DNA from: Bacteroidales bacterium | GTDB taxonomy: Bacteria > Bacteroidota > Bacteroidia > Bacteroidales > Marinilabiliaceae | Direction: 5' to 3' | DNA length: 64,000 nucleotides | NCBI GenBank assembly: GCA_024401335.1 | Contig: JAKSLH010000002.1 | Location: 62,001-126,000, forward strand | Shown here: positions 25,458 through 34,100 of the stretch, one piece after another | How positions within the stretch are numbered: the stretch's first letter is position 1 | How the letters are laid out: every line of letters begins with the position of its first letter | Made by a program: the position numbers and the translations under genes | The notes under the pieces: generated by a model | What the model saw: the letters and a program-made list of their open reading frames with translations, nothing else | Databases searched by the model: none | What the model was told of the DNA's origin: nothing

Positions 25458-25955
25458 TTATAATACTCGATTTGTAATATCAGGAAGCCATCTTGATAAA
25501 CTCTCTACCACATTGCGCTGATTGGCATTGGCCCTCAACACAAGCAATACGGTGTCATCTCCTGCAAGGGTTCCCATGATGCCCTCGTTCTGGCTTTTGT
25601 CAACGATATCGGCAACAACACTGGCATAGCCTGGACGTGTCTTGAGAACAGCTATCTGACCAGAAAACTCAATGCTGACAGCGCAGTTGCGAATGATTGA
25701 TGTTCCGGTTACCTCTGCATCAGATGGCATTATCTGTCGGGCAACTGTGTTAGGAGCTATACGGTAACGGTAGTTGCCCATTCCGTCTGGCACCTTGGCT
25801 ATCTGCAACTCTTTGATGTCGCGCGAAAGGGTAGCTTGTGTGAGTGAGAATCCTCTGGATACGAGGTCGCTCAATATCTCTTCCTGGCTTGCTATGTCTC
25901 TCGTGGCTATTATCTCACGGATAGCCATCAATCTGTCGTTCTTGCTTTTTGCCAT
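25458..25955 (-). CDS. argR: Arginine repressor
   Basis: 165 residues. The N-terminal winged helix has ATLSRDIKELQIAKV, the SRDIKEL motif that reads ARG boxes. The C-terminal oligomerisation and arginine-binding domain has GTLAGDDTVLLVLR, with the acidic pair that binds the arginine guanidinium. It heads the arg operon. Three ARG-box-like sites lie upstream, so autoregulation is likely. Confidence 0.95.
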   Translation of the reverse strand: MAKSKNDRLMAIREIIATRDIASQEEILSDLVSRGFSLTQATLSRDIKELQIAKVPDGMGNYRYRIAPNTVARQIMPSDAEVTGTSIIRNCAVSIEFSGQIAVLKTRPGYASVVADIVDKSQNEGIMGTLAGDDTVLLVLRANANQRNVVESLSRWLPDITNRVL

Positions 25956-25981
25956 TGATTGCTGTATTTTTATTCATTGAC

Positions 25982-25999
25982 AATGCAAAAATATGCATT
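25982..25999. promoter_or_regulatory. ARG-box-like operator 1
   Basis: AATGCAAAAATATGCATT: perfect 6-bp inverted halves, 18 bp in total like known ARG boxes. It overlaps CAAAAATA (25986-25993), a -7 element (TATTTTTG) for argR on the minus strand, so ArgR bound here would block the promoter. Confidence 0.65.
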
Positions 26000-26012
26000 C
26001 GTTTTGATAATG

Positions 26013-26030
26013 CGTGAATTTATATGCAAA
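26013..26030. promoter_or_regulatory. ARG-box-like operator 2
   Basis: The core TGAATTTATATGCA differs by one base from the enteric ARG-box core TGAAT-W4-ATTCA. Its centre is 31 bp (about three helical turns) from operator 1. Confidence 0.6.
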
Positions 26031-26063
26031 ATAATGCAAAAACAAATAAATTATTTTTCATGT

Positions 26064-26081
26064 ATTGCATATTAATACATA
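26064..26081. promoter_or_regulatory. ARG-box-like operator 3
   Basis: Core TGCATATTAATACA, inside a longer dyad ATGTATT/AATACAT (26060-26080). It lies closer to the divergent tatD gene; its centre is 51 bp (about five turns) from operator 2. Confidence 0.5.
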
Positions 26082-26131
26082 AGTAGTGAATAAAAGTAGT
26101 TCACAGGTGCGATTTCCTGTTTATATTGGCT

Positions 26132-26139
26132 ACCTTTGT
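26132..26139 (+). promoter_or_regulatory. Candidate -7 element for the TatD-family gene
   Basis: TACCTTTG matches TAnnTTTG and lies only 6 nt before the ATG at 26146, so the transcript would be leaderless or nearly so. No clear -33 TTTG. Confidence 0.4.
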
Positions 26140-26145
26140 TAAGCT

Positions 26146-26766
26146 ATGAGAGATAGGCTTGTTGATGTACATAGTCATTGCGATGTCGCAGCTGATGTTG
26201 TTGGTATTCGCAATGTCCGCTTCCCTGAAGTGGCGCCGGCAGGAATGTATTCTGTTGGGGTGCATCCATGGGATGCTGACAGATGTTTGTTGACTTCTGA
26301 CTTCTATGACCTTGCCGAGAATGCGGTTGCCATTGGTGAATGTGGACTCGACAAGTGTTGTGGTGTCCCTATCGATATTCAGCAGACTGTTTTCGAGAAG
26401 CAAATAGAGCTGTCTTTAAGGTTGAACAAACCGATGATCATTCATTGCGTGAGGGCTTATGGCCGATTGATGGATATAAGTCAATCATATTCTCCTCATC
26501 CGGCTTGGCTGATACATGGATGTTATGCGTCCGCAGAATGGATTAGGCAGGCTGTGGCTTCTGGCATGTTTTTCTCCTTAGGGCCTTCTCAGATCAGACA
26601 GAAAAGGTTTGGGGAAATAATGGAGGCTATACCGAATGATAGACTTTTGCTCGAAACTGACGATTCTGGGTGGAATATAGCGGATGTGTATAATGCGGTG
26701 AATATCAGTAGTCAAGATATATGGAGCAACTTTCAACGGTATATTGCAGGTCATACAGAGTCGTAA
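26146..26766 (+). CDS. TatD-family metal-dependent nuclease/hydrolase
   Basis: 206 residues, shorter than the usual 250-260. Metal ligands are seen in order: HSH (VDVHSHCD, His9 and His11), Glu in AIGECGLDK (about residue 66), His in PMIIHCVRAYG, His in WLIHGC, and Asp in LLLETDDSG. GVHPWD is also conserved. The family acts as DNases or D-aminoacyl-tRNA deacylases. It is divergent from argR and followed by a palindrome and a tRNA gene. Confidence 0.9.
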   Translation: MRDRLVDVHSHCDVAADVVGIRNVRFPEVAPAGMYSVGVHPWDADRCLLTSDFYDLAENAVAIGECGLDKCCGVPIDIQQTVFEKQIELSLRLNKPMIIHCVRAYGRLMDISQSYSPHPAWLIHGCYASAEWIRQAVASGMFFSLGPSQIRQKRFGEIMEAIPNDRLLLETDDSGWNIADVYNAVNISSQDIWSNFQRYIAGHTES

Positions 26767-26801
26767 CTTTTTACCAATATCCTTTGCTTTTTCAGAAAAA
26801 A

Positions 26802-26817
26802 GTTGCAAATTTGCAAC
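26802..26817. repeat. Perfect 16-bp palindrome
   Basis: GTTGCAAATTTGCAAC is its own reverse complement, with no loop. It lies between the TatD gene and the tRNA. The form suits a dimeric DNA-binding protein better than a terminator hairpin. Confidence 0.6.
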
Positions 26818-26887
26818 GCTTTTGACAGATGAGGCGTGCCAAAGCCACCCTTCTGTGATGCAATATTATACTTATGTTTTATAAGTA

Positions 26888-26962
26888 GGGCCTATAGCTC
26901 AGTTGGTTAGTAGCACCTGACTCATAATCAGGGGGTCGCTGGTTCAAGCCCAGCTGGGCCCA
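26888..26962 (+). tRNA. tRNA with CAU anticodon (tRNA-Ile2 or tRNA-Met)
   Basis: Acceptor arms GGGCCTA and TGGGCCC pair fully, with discriminator A at 26962. The anticodon arm is CCTGA-CTCATAA-TCAGG with CAT at 26923-26925. The T arm is GCTGG-TTCAAGC-CCAGC. CCA is not encoded. The anticodon and T-arm region resembles the lysidine-modified tRNA-Ile2 (ileX type) more than initiator tRNA, but elongator Met is not excluded. The D arm reads AGTTGGTTAGTAGCACC, one T more than the usual ...TTAGAGCACC, leaving only three good D-stem pairs. Confidence 0.92.
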
Positions 26963-26971
26963 CGAGCAACA

Positions 26972-27004
26972 AGAGAATCACTTTATAGTGGTTCTCTTTT
27001 TTTT
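26972..27004 (+). terminator. Terminator after the tRNA
   Basis: 11-bp stem AGAGAATCACT / AGTGGTTCTCT with one G-T wobble, 4-nt loop, then eight Ts. Confidence 0.92.
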
Positions 27005-27023
27005 ATGCCATTTTGCAGGGATA

Positions 27024-28109
27024 TTACCACTTGGTCTTGCTGCGCATAGTTGTGGCTATAGCGATAGAAAACAAGACGAATGGATAGATGACGGCCAGAG
27101 CAATGATGTCGGCAACATTTGATTGGGTGCCCCAGAATCTCTTGCCGCTATTAATTAGCAGATACTCGGAAATGGTTTTGATGACAAAACATGTTATGGC
27201 AGCTGTAAATCCTATATACGGGGCTGCAATAAGTGCTATAGGCCACGATGCATTGCCGATGAATACTACTACAGACAACCATTTGATGTCTTTGTCGGTA
27301 TATCCTGTTGCTTTCCTGAGCCATCGTGTACGTTGCTTGTAGTAGCTGTAGATGTCTTGTGGACAGTGTGTTTCTACAATAGAATCTGGACTTTTGATAT
27401 ATACAACTTTGCCTTTTCTCCTCTTTACCTCTGAAAGCAGAAACATGTCATCACCTGATACATATTGGCTGTGCTGGTCGTGTTGTAGGTAAATGCTTCG
27501 TCTGAAGGCCATATTGGCGCCATTGCACATGGTTGCCGTCTTTCTTATGGCAGTGCCAGCACTAATCATCTGAAGTGAAAGAAACTCTAGTTCCATGAGC
27601 CGTTGCGATAGTCTGTTGCCATTGGCTTTCATGACCACTGGTGCTATCAGAAGATCTGGCTCTTGTCCTGATATGGCGTTGACGATTGATGTCATCCATT
27701 CTGGCTTTAATATACAATCGCCATCGGTTACTGCTATGTATTCGTTGCGGGCAATCTCTATGCCTGCTTTTTGGGCTGTTTTCTTCCCTTGTTGTCCTGC
27801 GTTTTCTACTATCTGTATGTTGTTTGCCTCTTTGCTCTCTATGTAGCTTCTTATTTGCGAAATAGTGCTGTCGGTGCAGTGGTCGCAGACCATTATGACT
27901 TCGTCTGGTTTTGTGCTTTGGTTATATATGGACTCTAATAGCTGATAGACGGTGTCCTCCTCGTTGTGTAATGTGACAACTAGACTTAATCTGGTATCTG
28001 TTGAATGATTGGTGCTACTGCCCCTCTCTTCTTGCCATGCCTTTCTGCAGACCATGAGATATATGGCATATATTACCGCAGATGATATTGTTAGTATTGT
28101 TATGGTCAT
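27024..28109 (-). CDS. Membrane glycosyltransferase, family 2
   Basis: 361 residues. An N-terminal membrane segment (1-20), then a GT-A domain: SLVVTLHNEEDTVYQLLESI, TDGDC (DxD motif, metal/sugar nucleotide), GANMAFRR, SGDDMFLL and the QRTRWLRK motif of processive-type enzymes. Three to four C-terminal membrane spans follow. It transfers a sugar from a nucleotide donor at the cytoplasmic face; the acceptor is unknown. No other glycan genes are nearby. Confidence 0.85.
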   Translation of the reverse strand: MTITILTISSAVIYAIYLMVCRKAWQEERGSSTNHSTDTRLSLVVTLHNEEDTVYQLLESIYNQSTKPDEVIMVCDHCTDSTISQIRSYIESKEANNIQIVENAGQQGKKTAQKAGIEIARNEYIAVTDGDCILKPEWMTSIVNAISGQEPDLLIAPVVMKANGNRLSQRLMELEFLSLQMISAGTAIRKTATMCNGANMAFRRSIYLQHDQHSQYVSGDDMFLLSEVKRRKGKVVYIKSPDSIVETHCPQDIYSYYKQRTRWLRKATGYTDKDIKWLSVVVFIGNASWPIALIAAPYIGFTAAITCFVIKTISEYLLINSGKRFWGTQSNVADIIALAVIYPFVLFSIAIATTMRSKTKW

Positions 28110-28116
28110 GGCATTA

Positions 28117-28149
28117 TAAAAAAATAGAGGAGGCCTTGTGAGCCTCCTC
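28117..28149 (-). terminator. Terminator after the HU/SPOR gene
   Basis: Minus-strand stem GAGGAGGC / GCCTCCTC (28149-28142 with 28134-28127), followed by TATTTTTTTAT. It separates the SPOR gene from the glycosyltransferase gene. Confidence 0.85.
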
Positions 28150-28169
28150 GTTATTGTGAGATGATGATG

Positions 28170-29060
28170 TTATTCACCTGAGTTTGTAATGTAGCTTTCA
28201 ATGCGATATGTATCGACAATGTACTCCTGACGAGCTTCTGCTTCAGGAAGTCTATCATAGCTGTCGATGATTGCTACATAGTTATTGCGGAATGTACCTA
28301 CAGTAGCATTCTCAAAACCTTTTGCCTGGAGCTGCTTTACACGATTAGCGGCCGCAGCTTCACTGTTGTATGTACCTACGATGATGTTGTAGCGACGTTC
28401 AGAAGCGATCTTCTTTATAGGTTCTACTACTACACTGTCTTTCTCTTCAACAGGTTCTGCCTTAGGCTGTACAACTGTTTCTACTTTCTCTACCTTCTCT
28501 TCCTCACCAAAGAAGAAGTTATATACACAGTTGTCTTTGTTGAAGACGAACAAGCAAAGGATTACACCTATAAGGAACAAAAGAACAATGGCCAATATAA
28601 TGAACAGGTTACGACGAGAATTGTCCTCTTCGTAGATGTATGTTGTAGTGGTCTTTGTCTCTTCTGCTGTTTCTACAGCCTCCTGCACGTTTTCTTGCTG
28701 CTCCTCAGTTGTCTCAACCATATTGTCTATAAGATTTATCTTGTTAGGTGATTCTTCTATGCTTTCAGAGAATTCATATTTGCCATCAGTCGACTTGATG
28801 CTTCCGATGCCCTCGATGGTTATAGTCTCACCATTGTCAAGGCGCTGCTTCTGCTCTGACGAGTAATCATGAACTCTTCTGGATGCCTCATCTTGTGATA
28901 TGCCAACCTGCTCTGCTACATAATTAGTGAGCATGTTGTCATCAAAATTGAGATACTGATTGAACATTATTCCACCTTCAGGAATAACCTGGAACGCACC
29001 AAGACCTGGTACGATGACACGTTGTTCCTTATCTGTCAGCTGCTTTATATATTTATCCAT
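28170..29060 (-). CDS. HU-like (CCDC81-type) domain protein with membrane span and SPOR domain
   Basis: 296 residues. The N-terminal ~95 residues (VIVPGLGAFQVIPEGG, ISQDEASRRVHDYSSEQKQRLDNGETITIEGIGSI) resemble the bacterial HU-CCDC81 domains. A single membrane span covers about residues 152-174, preceded by an acidic Glu/Thr-rich linker. The C-terminal ~75 residues form a SPOR domain (YNIIVGTYNSEAAAANRVKQLQAKGF), which binds denuded peptidoglycan at the septum. The protein could link the cytoplasmic or DNA side to division-site cell wall. Candidate -7 element TATATTTG lies at 29101-29094. Confidence 0.87.
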   Translation of the reverse strand: MDKYIKQLTDKEQRVIVPGLGAFQVIPEGGIMFNQYLNFDDNMLTNYVAEQVGISQDEASRRVHDYSSEQKQRLDNGETITIEGIGSIKSTDGKYEFSESIEESPNKINLIDNMVETTEEQQENVQEAVETAEETKTTTTYIYEEDNSRRNLFIILAIVLLFLIGVILCLFVFNKDNCVYNFFFGEEEKVEKVETVVQPKAEPVEEKDSVVVEPIKKIASERRYNIIVGTYNSEAAAANRVKQLQAKGFENATVGTFRNNYVAIIDSYDRLPEAEARQEYIVDTYRIESYITNSGE

Positions 29061-29179
29061 GTTAATTGGAGTATTTTATCTACAAAGTAACCGCAAATAT
29101 AATAATGTATTTTGAATATATCTCTATATAAACTGATAAATCACCACATTATGAATGAGATGTGCGTTTTTGAGCTGCG

Positions 29180-31018
29180 CTATCTTTTAATTATCATCAT
29201 CGACTTGTCTTCCATATTTACTATGTACCTACCGGTTTTTAGAGACGTGAGCGACACTTTTGTCTTTTCACTTGTTGCAATAGCTGTGACAACTCTCTTG
29301 CCTGTAATGTCATAGATGTATATTGGAGAACCGACGTTGCATCCGTCTATAATGATATATTCGGTTGATGGATTCGGATATACGTTGAACTTGCTTTCAA
29401 TGACGTCTGTTACGCCTGTCAATGTGCTCTTTTCTTTCATTACATATTCTATGTATGGAGTCACTGTCATGCCACCTGCATATGCCCATTTGCAGGCTAC
29501 TTTAACTGTCGTTCCTATAGGGTACGTGAATGTATGTGTGTTCCTGTCTAATAGCTCTCCAAAGGTTTTTGTATTGTCCCATAGATGATTTACGAGTCCT
29601 GTGAAGTTACTTGCGTTGTTCGCAACAAATGTATATGTCACATTCTCTCCCTCTTGGGTTATCGCATAGCTGTAGTTGAGTCCCTCTGCTGTTGTGCCGC
29701 TTCCTACAACATCTCCTGCCAATTCTGTGCCTGTTGTGCCGCTTGGACTTCCTGGTGTGTCTGTTGTTTCTGATGCTGACGTGTCGCCTTCACCTGGATC
29801 CTCCGCAAATCCTCCTATCCATACGTTAACATGACTAGGTGCTTTGGTCGCGCATGTCGATGATTGGTCAAAGGTGTCGTCGTAGGCAAAGGCGTATGTG
29901 TATGTTTCATGACTGACTTCTGCACTGTGGAAGAATTTGACATATTCATTACATGTGTTCATTGTGTAGAACTTGCTCTGATCACCCCAATACTGAAGTT
30001 CCCCGTCTGCTTTTGTGAGGTCTATCATACCTCTGTTTACAGCTCCGCAAAACATGGCCTGTAATGCCTTGTCCGTTCCACTTCCTGTTGCAAACGATCC
30101 CGCTCCTTCTATAGCGTCGTTTGTGGATGGCTTGTTTGGTACTTTGCCTACGGCATTGTCCGATGTCCTTGTCATCACAAATTCTCCTTGCTCATTGACC
30201 TTGCCTTTCCAAACACCAAGTTCTCCCATGTCAGCATGGAGTGTCTTGCTGCTGAATGTCGTCCATATGCTGTTTATGTATTGGTCAAACAAGTTGCTGC
30301 CTTTTATTGCCGCTACTTTTGATGGCTGCATTATTATGCCTCCAAGATTGTCTGTTGTGATGTTGTCTATGCTGCATTTCGCATATATCGTTTCTCCCAA
30401 CTGCTCTTGCCATCTGTTCATTATTGTGGTGTAGTCGAGTAAATCTCCTCGTTTCATGTATGCGTTGTTTGCACCGTTCTCTATGTCACCGAAGAGTTCT
30501 ATGCCCATCGGATATTGAAAGGCGTCAACACGTGTGGTGTTGATAAACATGACATTGTTTATGTCATATGTGAATTCGATTATCTCCCATCTGAAATCAC
30601 GGTTCGGATCGGATTGATTGTTTAGGTCTGCTCCTGTATATTCTGTTTCATTTTTTGCATGTATATACATCGGCGATTTGAAGCCTACAAACATACGGCA
30701 TGCTTGACATTTGTCTATGTAGATGGTATTGTCTGTGATTTCACTGAGCTTTTTGAATATGTTGGCATATCCAATGTCGCCTGGCTTCTTGTGCAATGTG
30801 TTTATCTCCTCACATAAAAATGACATGGTGACATTCGTGGCACTGTTGTTGTCTAGGTCGAAATAGCAGTATTGACCGCTGAGATTCTGACCTATTATGC
30901 CAATGTACAGCTCCTCATCTGAGAAGAGTGATGTGTTTTTCAGATTAATAGGGAATATTGCCATCGCCGACATCGCAAAGGCAAAAAAAATAGTAATAAG
31001 TGATATAGTCCTTTTCAT
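29180..31018 (-). CDS. GH64-like beta-1,3-glucanase with type IX secretion C-terminal domain
   Basis: 612 residues with signal peptide (1-20). FSDEELYIGIIGQNLSGQYCYFDLD, PMYIHA and TRVDAFQYPMGIELFGD match the thaumatin-like beta-1,3-glucanase family GH64. A Gly/Ser/Thr linker near residue 410 is followed by a beta-sandwich region. The last ~70 residues (FNVYPNPSTEYIIIDG, IYIYDITGKRV, LKTGRYIVNM) form a type A sorting domain for the type IX system, whose parts PorU and PorV are encoded at 42545-47252. It probably acts on fungal, oat or callose-type beta-1,3-glucan outside the cell. A consensus promoter and a TGACGTA repeat lie upstream. Confidence 0.8.
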   Translation of the reverse strand: MKRTISLITIFFAFAMSAMAIFPINLKNTSLFSDEELYIGIIGQNLSGQYCYFDLDNNSATNVTMSFLCEEINTLHKKPGDIGYANIFKKLSEITDNTIYIDKCQACRMFVGFKSPMYIHAKNETEYTGADLNNQSDPNRDFRWEIIEFTYDINNVMFINTTRVDAFQYPMGIELFGDIENGANNAYMKRGDLLDYTTIMNRWQEQLGETIYAKCSIDNITTDNLGGIIMQPSKVAAIKGSNLFDQYINSIWTTFSSKTLHADMGELGVWKGKVNEQGEFVMTRTSDNAVGKVPNKPSTNDAIEGAGSFATGSGTDKALQAMFCGAVNRGMIDLTKADGELQYWGDQSKFYTMNTCNEYVKFFHSAEVSHETYTYAFAYDDTFDQSSTCATKAPSHVNVWIGGFAEDPGEGDTSASETTDTPGSPSGTTGTELAGDVVGSGTTAEGLNYSYAITQEGENVTYTFVANNASNFTGLVNHLWDNTKTFGELLDRNTHTFTYPIGTTVKVACKWAYAGGMTVTPYIEYVMKEKSTLTGVTDVIESKFNVYPNPSTEYIIIDGCNVGSPIYIYDITGKRVVTAIATSEKTKVSLTSLKTGRYIVNMEDKSMMIIKR

Positions 31019-31037
31019 AGTGAGATGTTTTTTGCTC

Positions 31038-31069
31038 CAAATATACCGTTATAGCATTTTGAGAGCAAA
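31038..31069 (-). promoter_or_regulatory. Promoter of the GH64-like gene
   Basis: Minus strand: TTTG (31069-31066), 20-nt spacer, TATATTTG (31045-31038). Start near 31032, leader about 14 nt. A 10-bp inverted repeat TTTTTTGCTC/GAGCAAAAAA (31028-31072) frames the promoter. Confidence 0.72.
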
Positions 31070-31095
31070 AAATATCTTATTCACTTATACTGCAG

Positions 31096-31127
31096 TGACG
31101 TATGGCGATTACGTCATCAATACGTCA
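31096..31127. promoter_or_regulatory. Triple TGACGTA repeat upstream of the GH64-like promoter
   Basis: TGACGTA (31096-31102) and two inverted copies TACGTCA (31110-31116 and 31121-31127). Seen from the glucanase gene, the two inverted copies are direct repeats at 11-bp spacing. The set ends 27 bp upstream of the -33 box, where an activator would bind. Confidence 0.55.
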
Positions 31128-31128
31128 A

Positions 31129-34100
31129 TCAGTTCTGATTGTCTGTATCTCCTACAATTATGTATTTGGCTTTCGCGTTCGCTATGTAGAAGCCACATAC
31201 CGACGCTGCAGGATTCATACCCATGGTTTCTGTCAGTTGTATGCCTGTCGCTTTTTCTGCTCCTAATAGGTCAAAGACGGTTTGTTTATGACGATGATCA
31301 GGGTCGGCAGGATAGCCTATCGCTGGACGGATGCCTACATAGTTGCCTCTAATCATCTCACTTGGCTGGAATGGCTCGTCTGCCGCATATCCCCATATTT
31401 CTGTTCGTACTTTATAATGCAGATACTCGCTCAGGGCTTCGACAAGTCTATCGGCCAATAGTTTCATCATGATGGCTTCGTAATCGTTGCCTTCGGCTAA
31501 TAGCTTGTCTGTATGTTCTTTTAGACCGATGCCAGCGGTGGCGGCAAACATTCCAAGATGGTCGTTATACTCTGTTGGCGCTATATAGTCTGCAAGTGAA
31601 GTGCAATGTCCATCACTGTCGGCTTTCTGCTGACGTAGGAAGTGGAATTGAGCTTTCTCTTCTTTGTGTTTTTCGTCGGTATATACAGATACTGTCTCTT
31701 CCTGCGATGATGCTGGCATTATCTGGACAACAGCATTGGCTTTGGTTAATCTGTTGTCTATCATCTTCCTGAGAATACGTTTGCTGTCTAGCAATATCTT
31801 TACGGCCTCTTCTGCCTTGTCTGGTAGCTGACCATCGTATTCTTTTAGCCATCGCATTCCTTCATCTTCATTGGTTATGCTGTAAAGGCCACTGAAGTCT
31901 CCGCTTATCTTCCATGATATCAATAGCATCTTCCAGTTGATGAATGGTACTAACGTGTTCAGGTCAATATCATTCATGACAATGCGTTGGCTGTTGTTAG
32001 GCTTTCTGATGTCTGCTTTCGACCAATCTGTCTTATGCGCCAGTGATCGTGCCTTTTCGATAGGCAATAACTCAGAAAGCGACTGCTTGGCTGTGTTTGC
32101 TTTGCGAACATCTTCCTGATGTTGCTTTAGCTGCTCAAGGAATTTCTGGTCTCCATTGATGAGGGCTGTCGCTACGTATGCATTTTGAGATGCATCTTTT
32201 ACATAGGCGACGGGACCACTATATTGTGGGGCTATCTTTACCGAGGTATGGATGTCTGATGTAGTAGCGCCACCGATCATGACAGGGATTGTTAGCCCTT
32301 GGGCTTCGAGTGCCTGGACTACTTTTATCATCTCATCTAGTGATGGGGTGATAAGTCCACTGAGACCTATGGCATCTGCCTTGAGCTCTATGGCTTTTTC
32401 GACGATTGTCTCTGTTGGTACCATGACGCCAAGATCGACAACATCAAAATTGTTACATGCCATGACTACACATACTATGTTCTTTCCGATGTCATGTACG
32501 TCGCCTTTGACTGTCGCCATTATTATCTTGCCTGCCGATGACCCTTCCTTGCCGCTCTTGCGTTTCTCCTCCTCAATTACAGGTCGTAGTATCTCTACCG
32601 CATGTTTCATGACGCGTGCTGTCTTGACAACCTGTGGCAGGAACATCTTGCCCTGGCCAAAGAGTTCGCCTACCATATTCATGCCATCCATCAATGGCTT
32701 CTTTATGATGTCTATTGCCATAGGATATTTGTCCATGGCTTCCTTGAGGTCTGTCTCGAGATACTCTGTGATGCCTTTCTGTAAGGCATATTGCAGACGT
32801 TCTTCAACCGTGCCGTTGCGCCACTCTGTTGTGTTGCTTGCCGGCTTCGATCCTTGTGCCTTGGCTTTTGCTATCTCTGCATACTCTACCATTATCTCGG
32901 TGGCGTCCGGACGTCTGTTGAGGACAACATCTTCTAGTTTGTTTCGCAGCTCTGGATCGATGTCATCATAATTCATCATCGTGGCTGGGTTGACAATACC
33001 CATGTCCATTCCCTCGGCTATCGCATGGTGCAAAAAGACACAATGCATCGCTTCACGAACGGGGTTGTTGCCACGGAACGAGAAGGAGAGATTGGATATG
33101 CCACCACTTATCTTCGCGTGCGGAAGATTGGCCTTTATCCACTTTACTGTTCGTATGAAATCAACCGCATAGTTGTTGTGCTGTTCAATGCCTGTGGCTA
33201 TAGCAAGCACATTAGGGTCGAATATGATGTCCTCTGGATTGAAGTTTATCTTTTCTGTAAGAAGCTTGTATGCTCGCGAACATATCTCTATGCGACGTTC
33301 AAAGGTGTCTGCCTGGCCTTTCTCATCAAATGCCATAACTACTGTCGCTGCACCATACTTTTGGATTGTTCGCGCATGGTCGAGGAACTTTTCTTCTCCC
33401 TCTTTGAGACTTATGGAGTTGACAATGGCTTTGCCTTGTTGACATTTAAGACCGGCTTCTATCACATTCCATTTTGACGAGTCTATCATAATAGGCAGAC
33501 GTGCCACATCTGGCTCTGCCGCAAGCAGATTGAGGAAGGTTACCATCTCTTTCTCTGCATCAAGCATGGCGTCATCCATGTTGACGTCTATGATGTCTGC
33601 TCCTGCCTCTACCTCTGCACGGGCTATATCAAGTGCTTCCTCGTAGTTTTTCTCGGATATTAGTCGAACAAATTTTCGTGAGCCCGCCACATTGGTTCGC
33701 TCACCAACATTATAGAATTTTTTGTTCTTCTTGTCAACAACTAGCGGATCCAAACCGGCAAGACGCATCTCATGAGCATTCTCCGCTGGTTGGTGTATGT
33801 GGAAGAGTTCTGGACTTGTGGTGCGCAGCGATTCAATGGCATCCGACATGGCCTTGATGTGTGCCGGTGTCGTGCCACAGCATCCGCCGATGATGTTGAC
33901 CAGACCTTCGTTTAGATATTCCTTGATCTGCTCGGTCATCATCTCTGGTGTCTGGTCATACTGGCCAAACTGATTTGGCATGCCGGCATTCGGATGTGCA
34001 CTGATGTAGAATCGTGCCAGATGACCTAGCTTTGTGAGATATGGCTTCAGATCACGGGCTCCAAACGAACAGTTGAGGCCTATCGTTAGCAGTTCTATAT

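Noticed and set aside
31028-31072. 10-bp inverted repeat TTTTTTGCTC/GAGCAAAAAA as a metH terminator
   Set aside because: In the metH direction the Ts come before the stem and As after it, and the loop holds a consensus promoter for the GH64-like gene.
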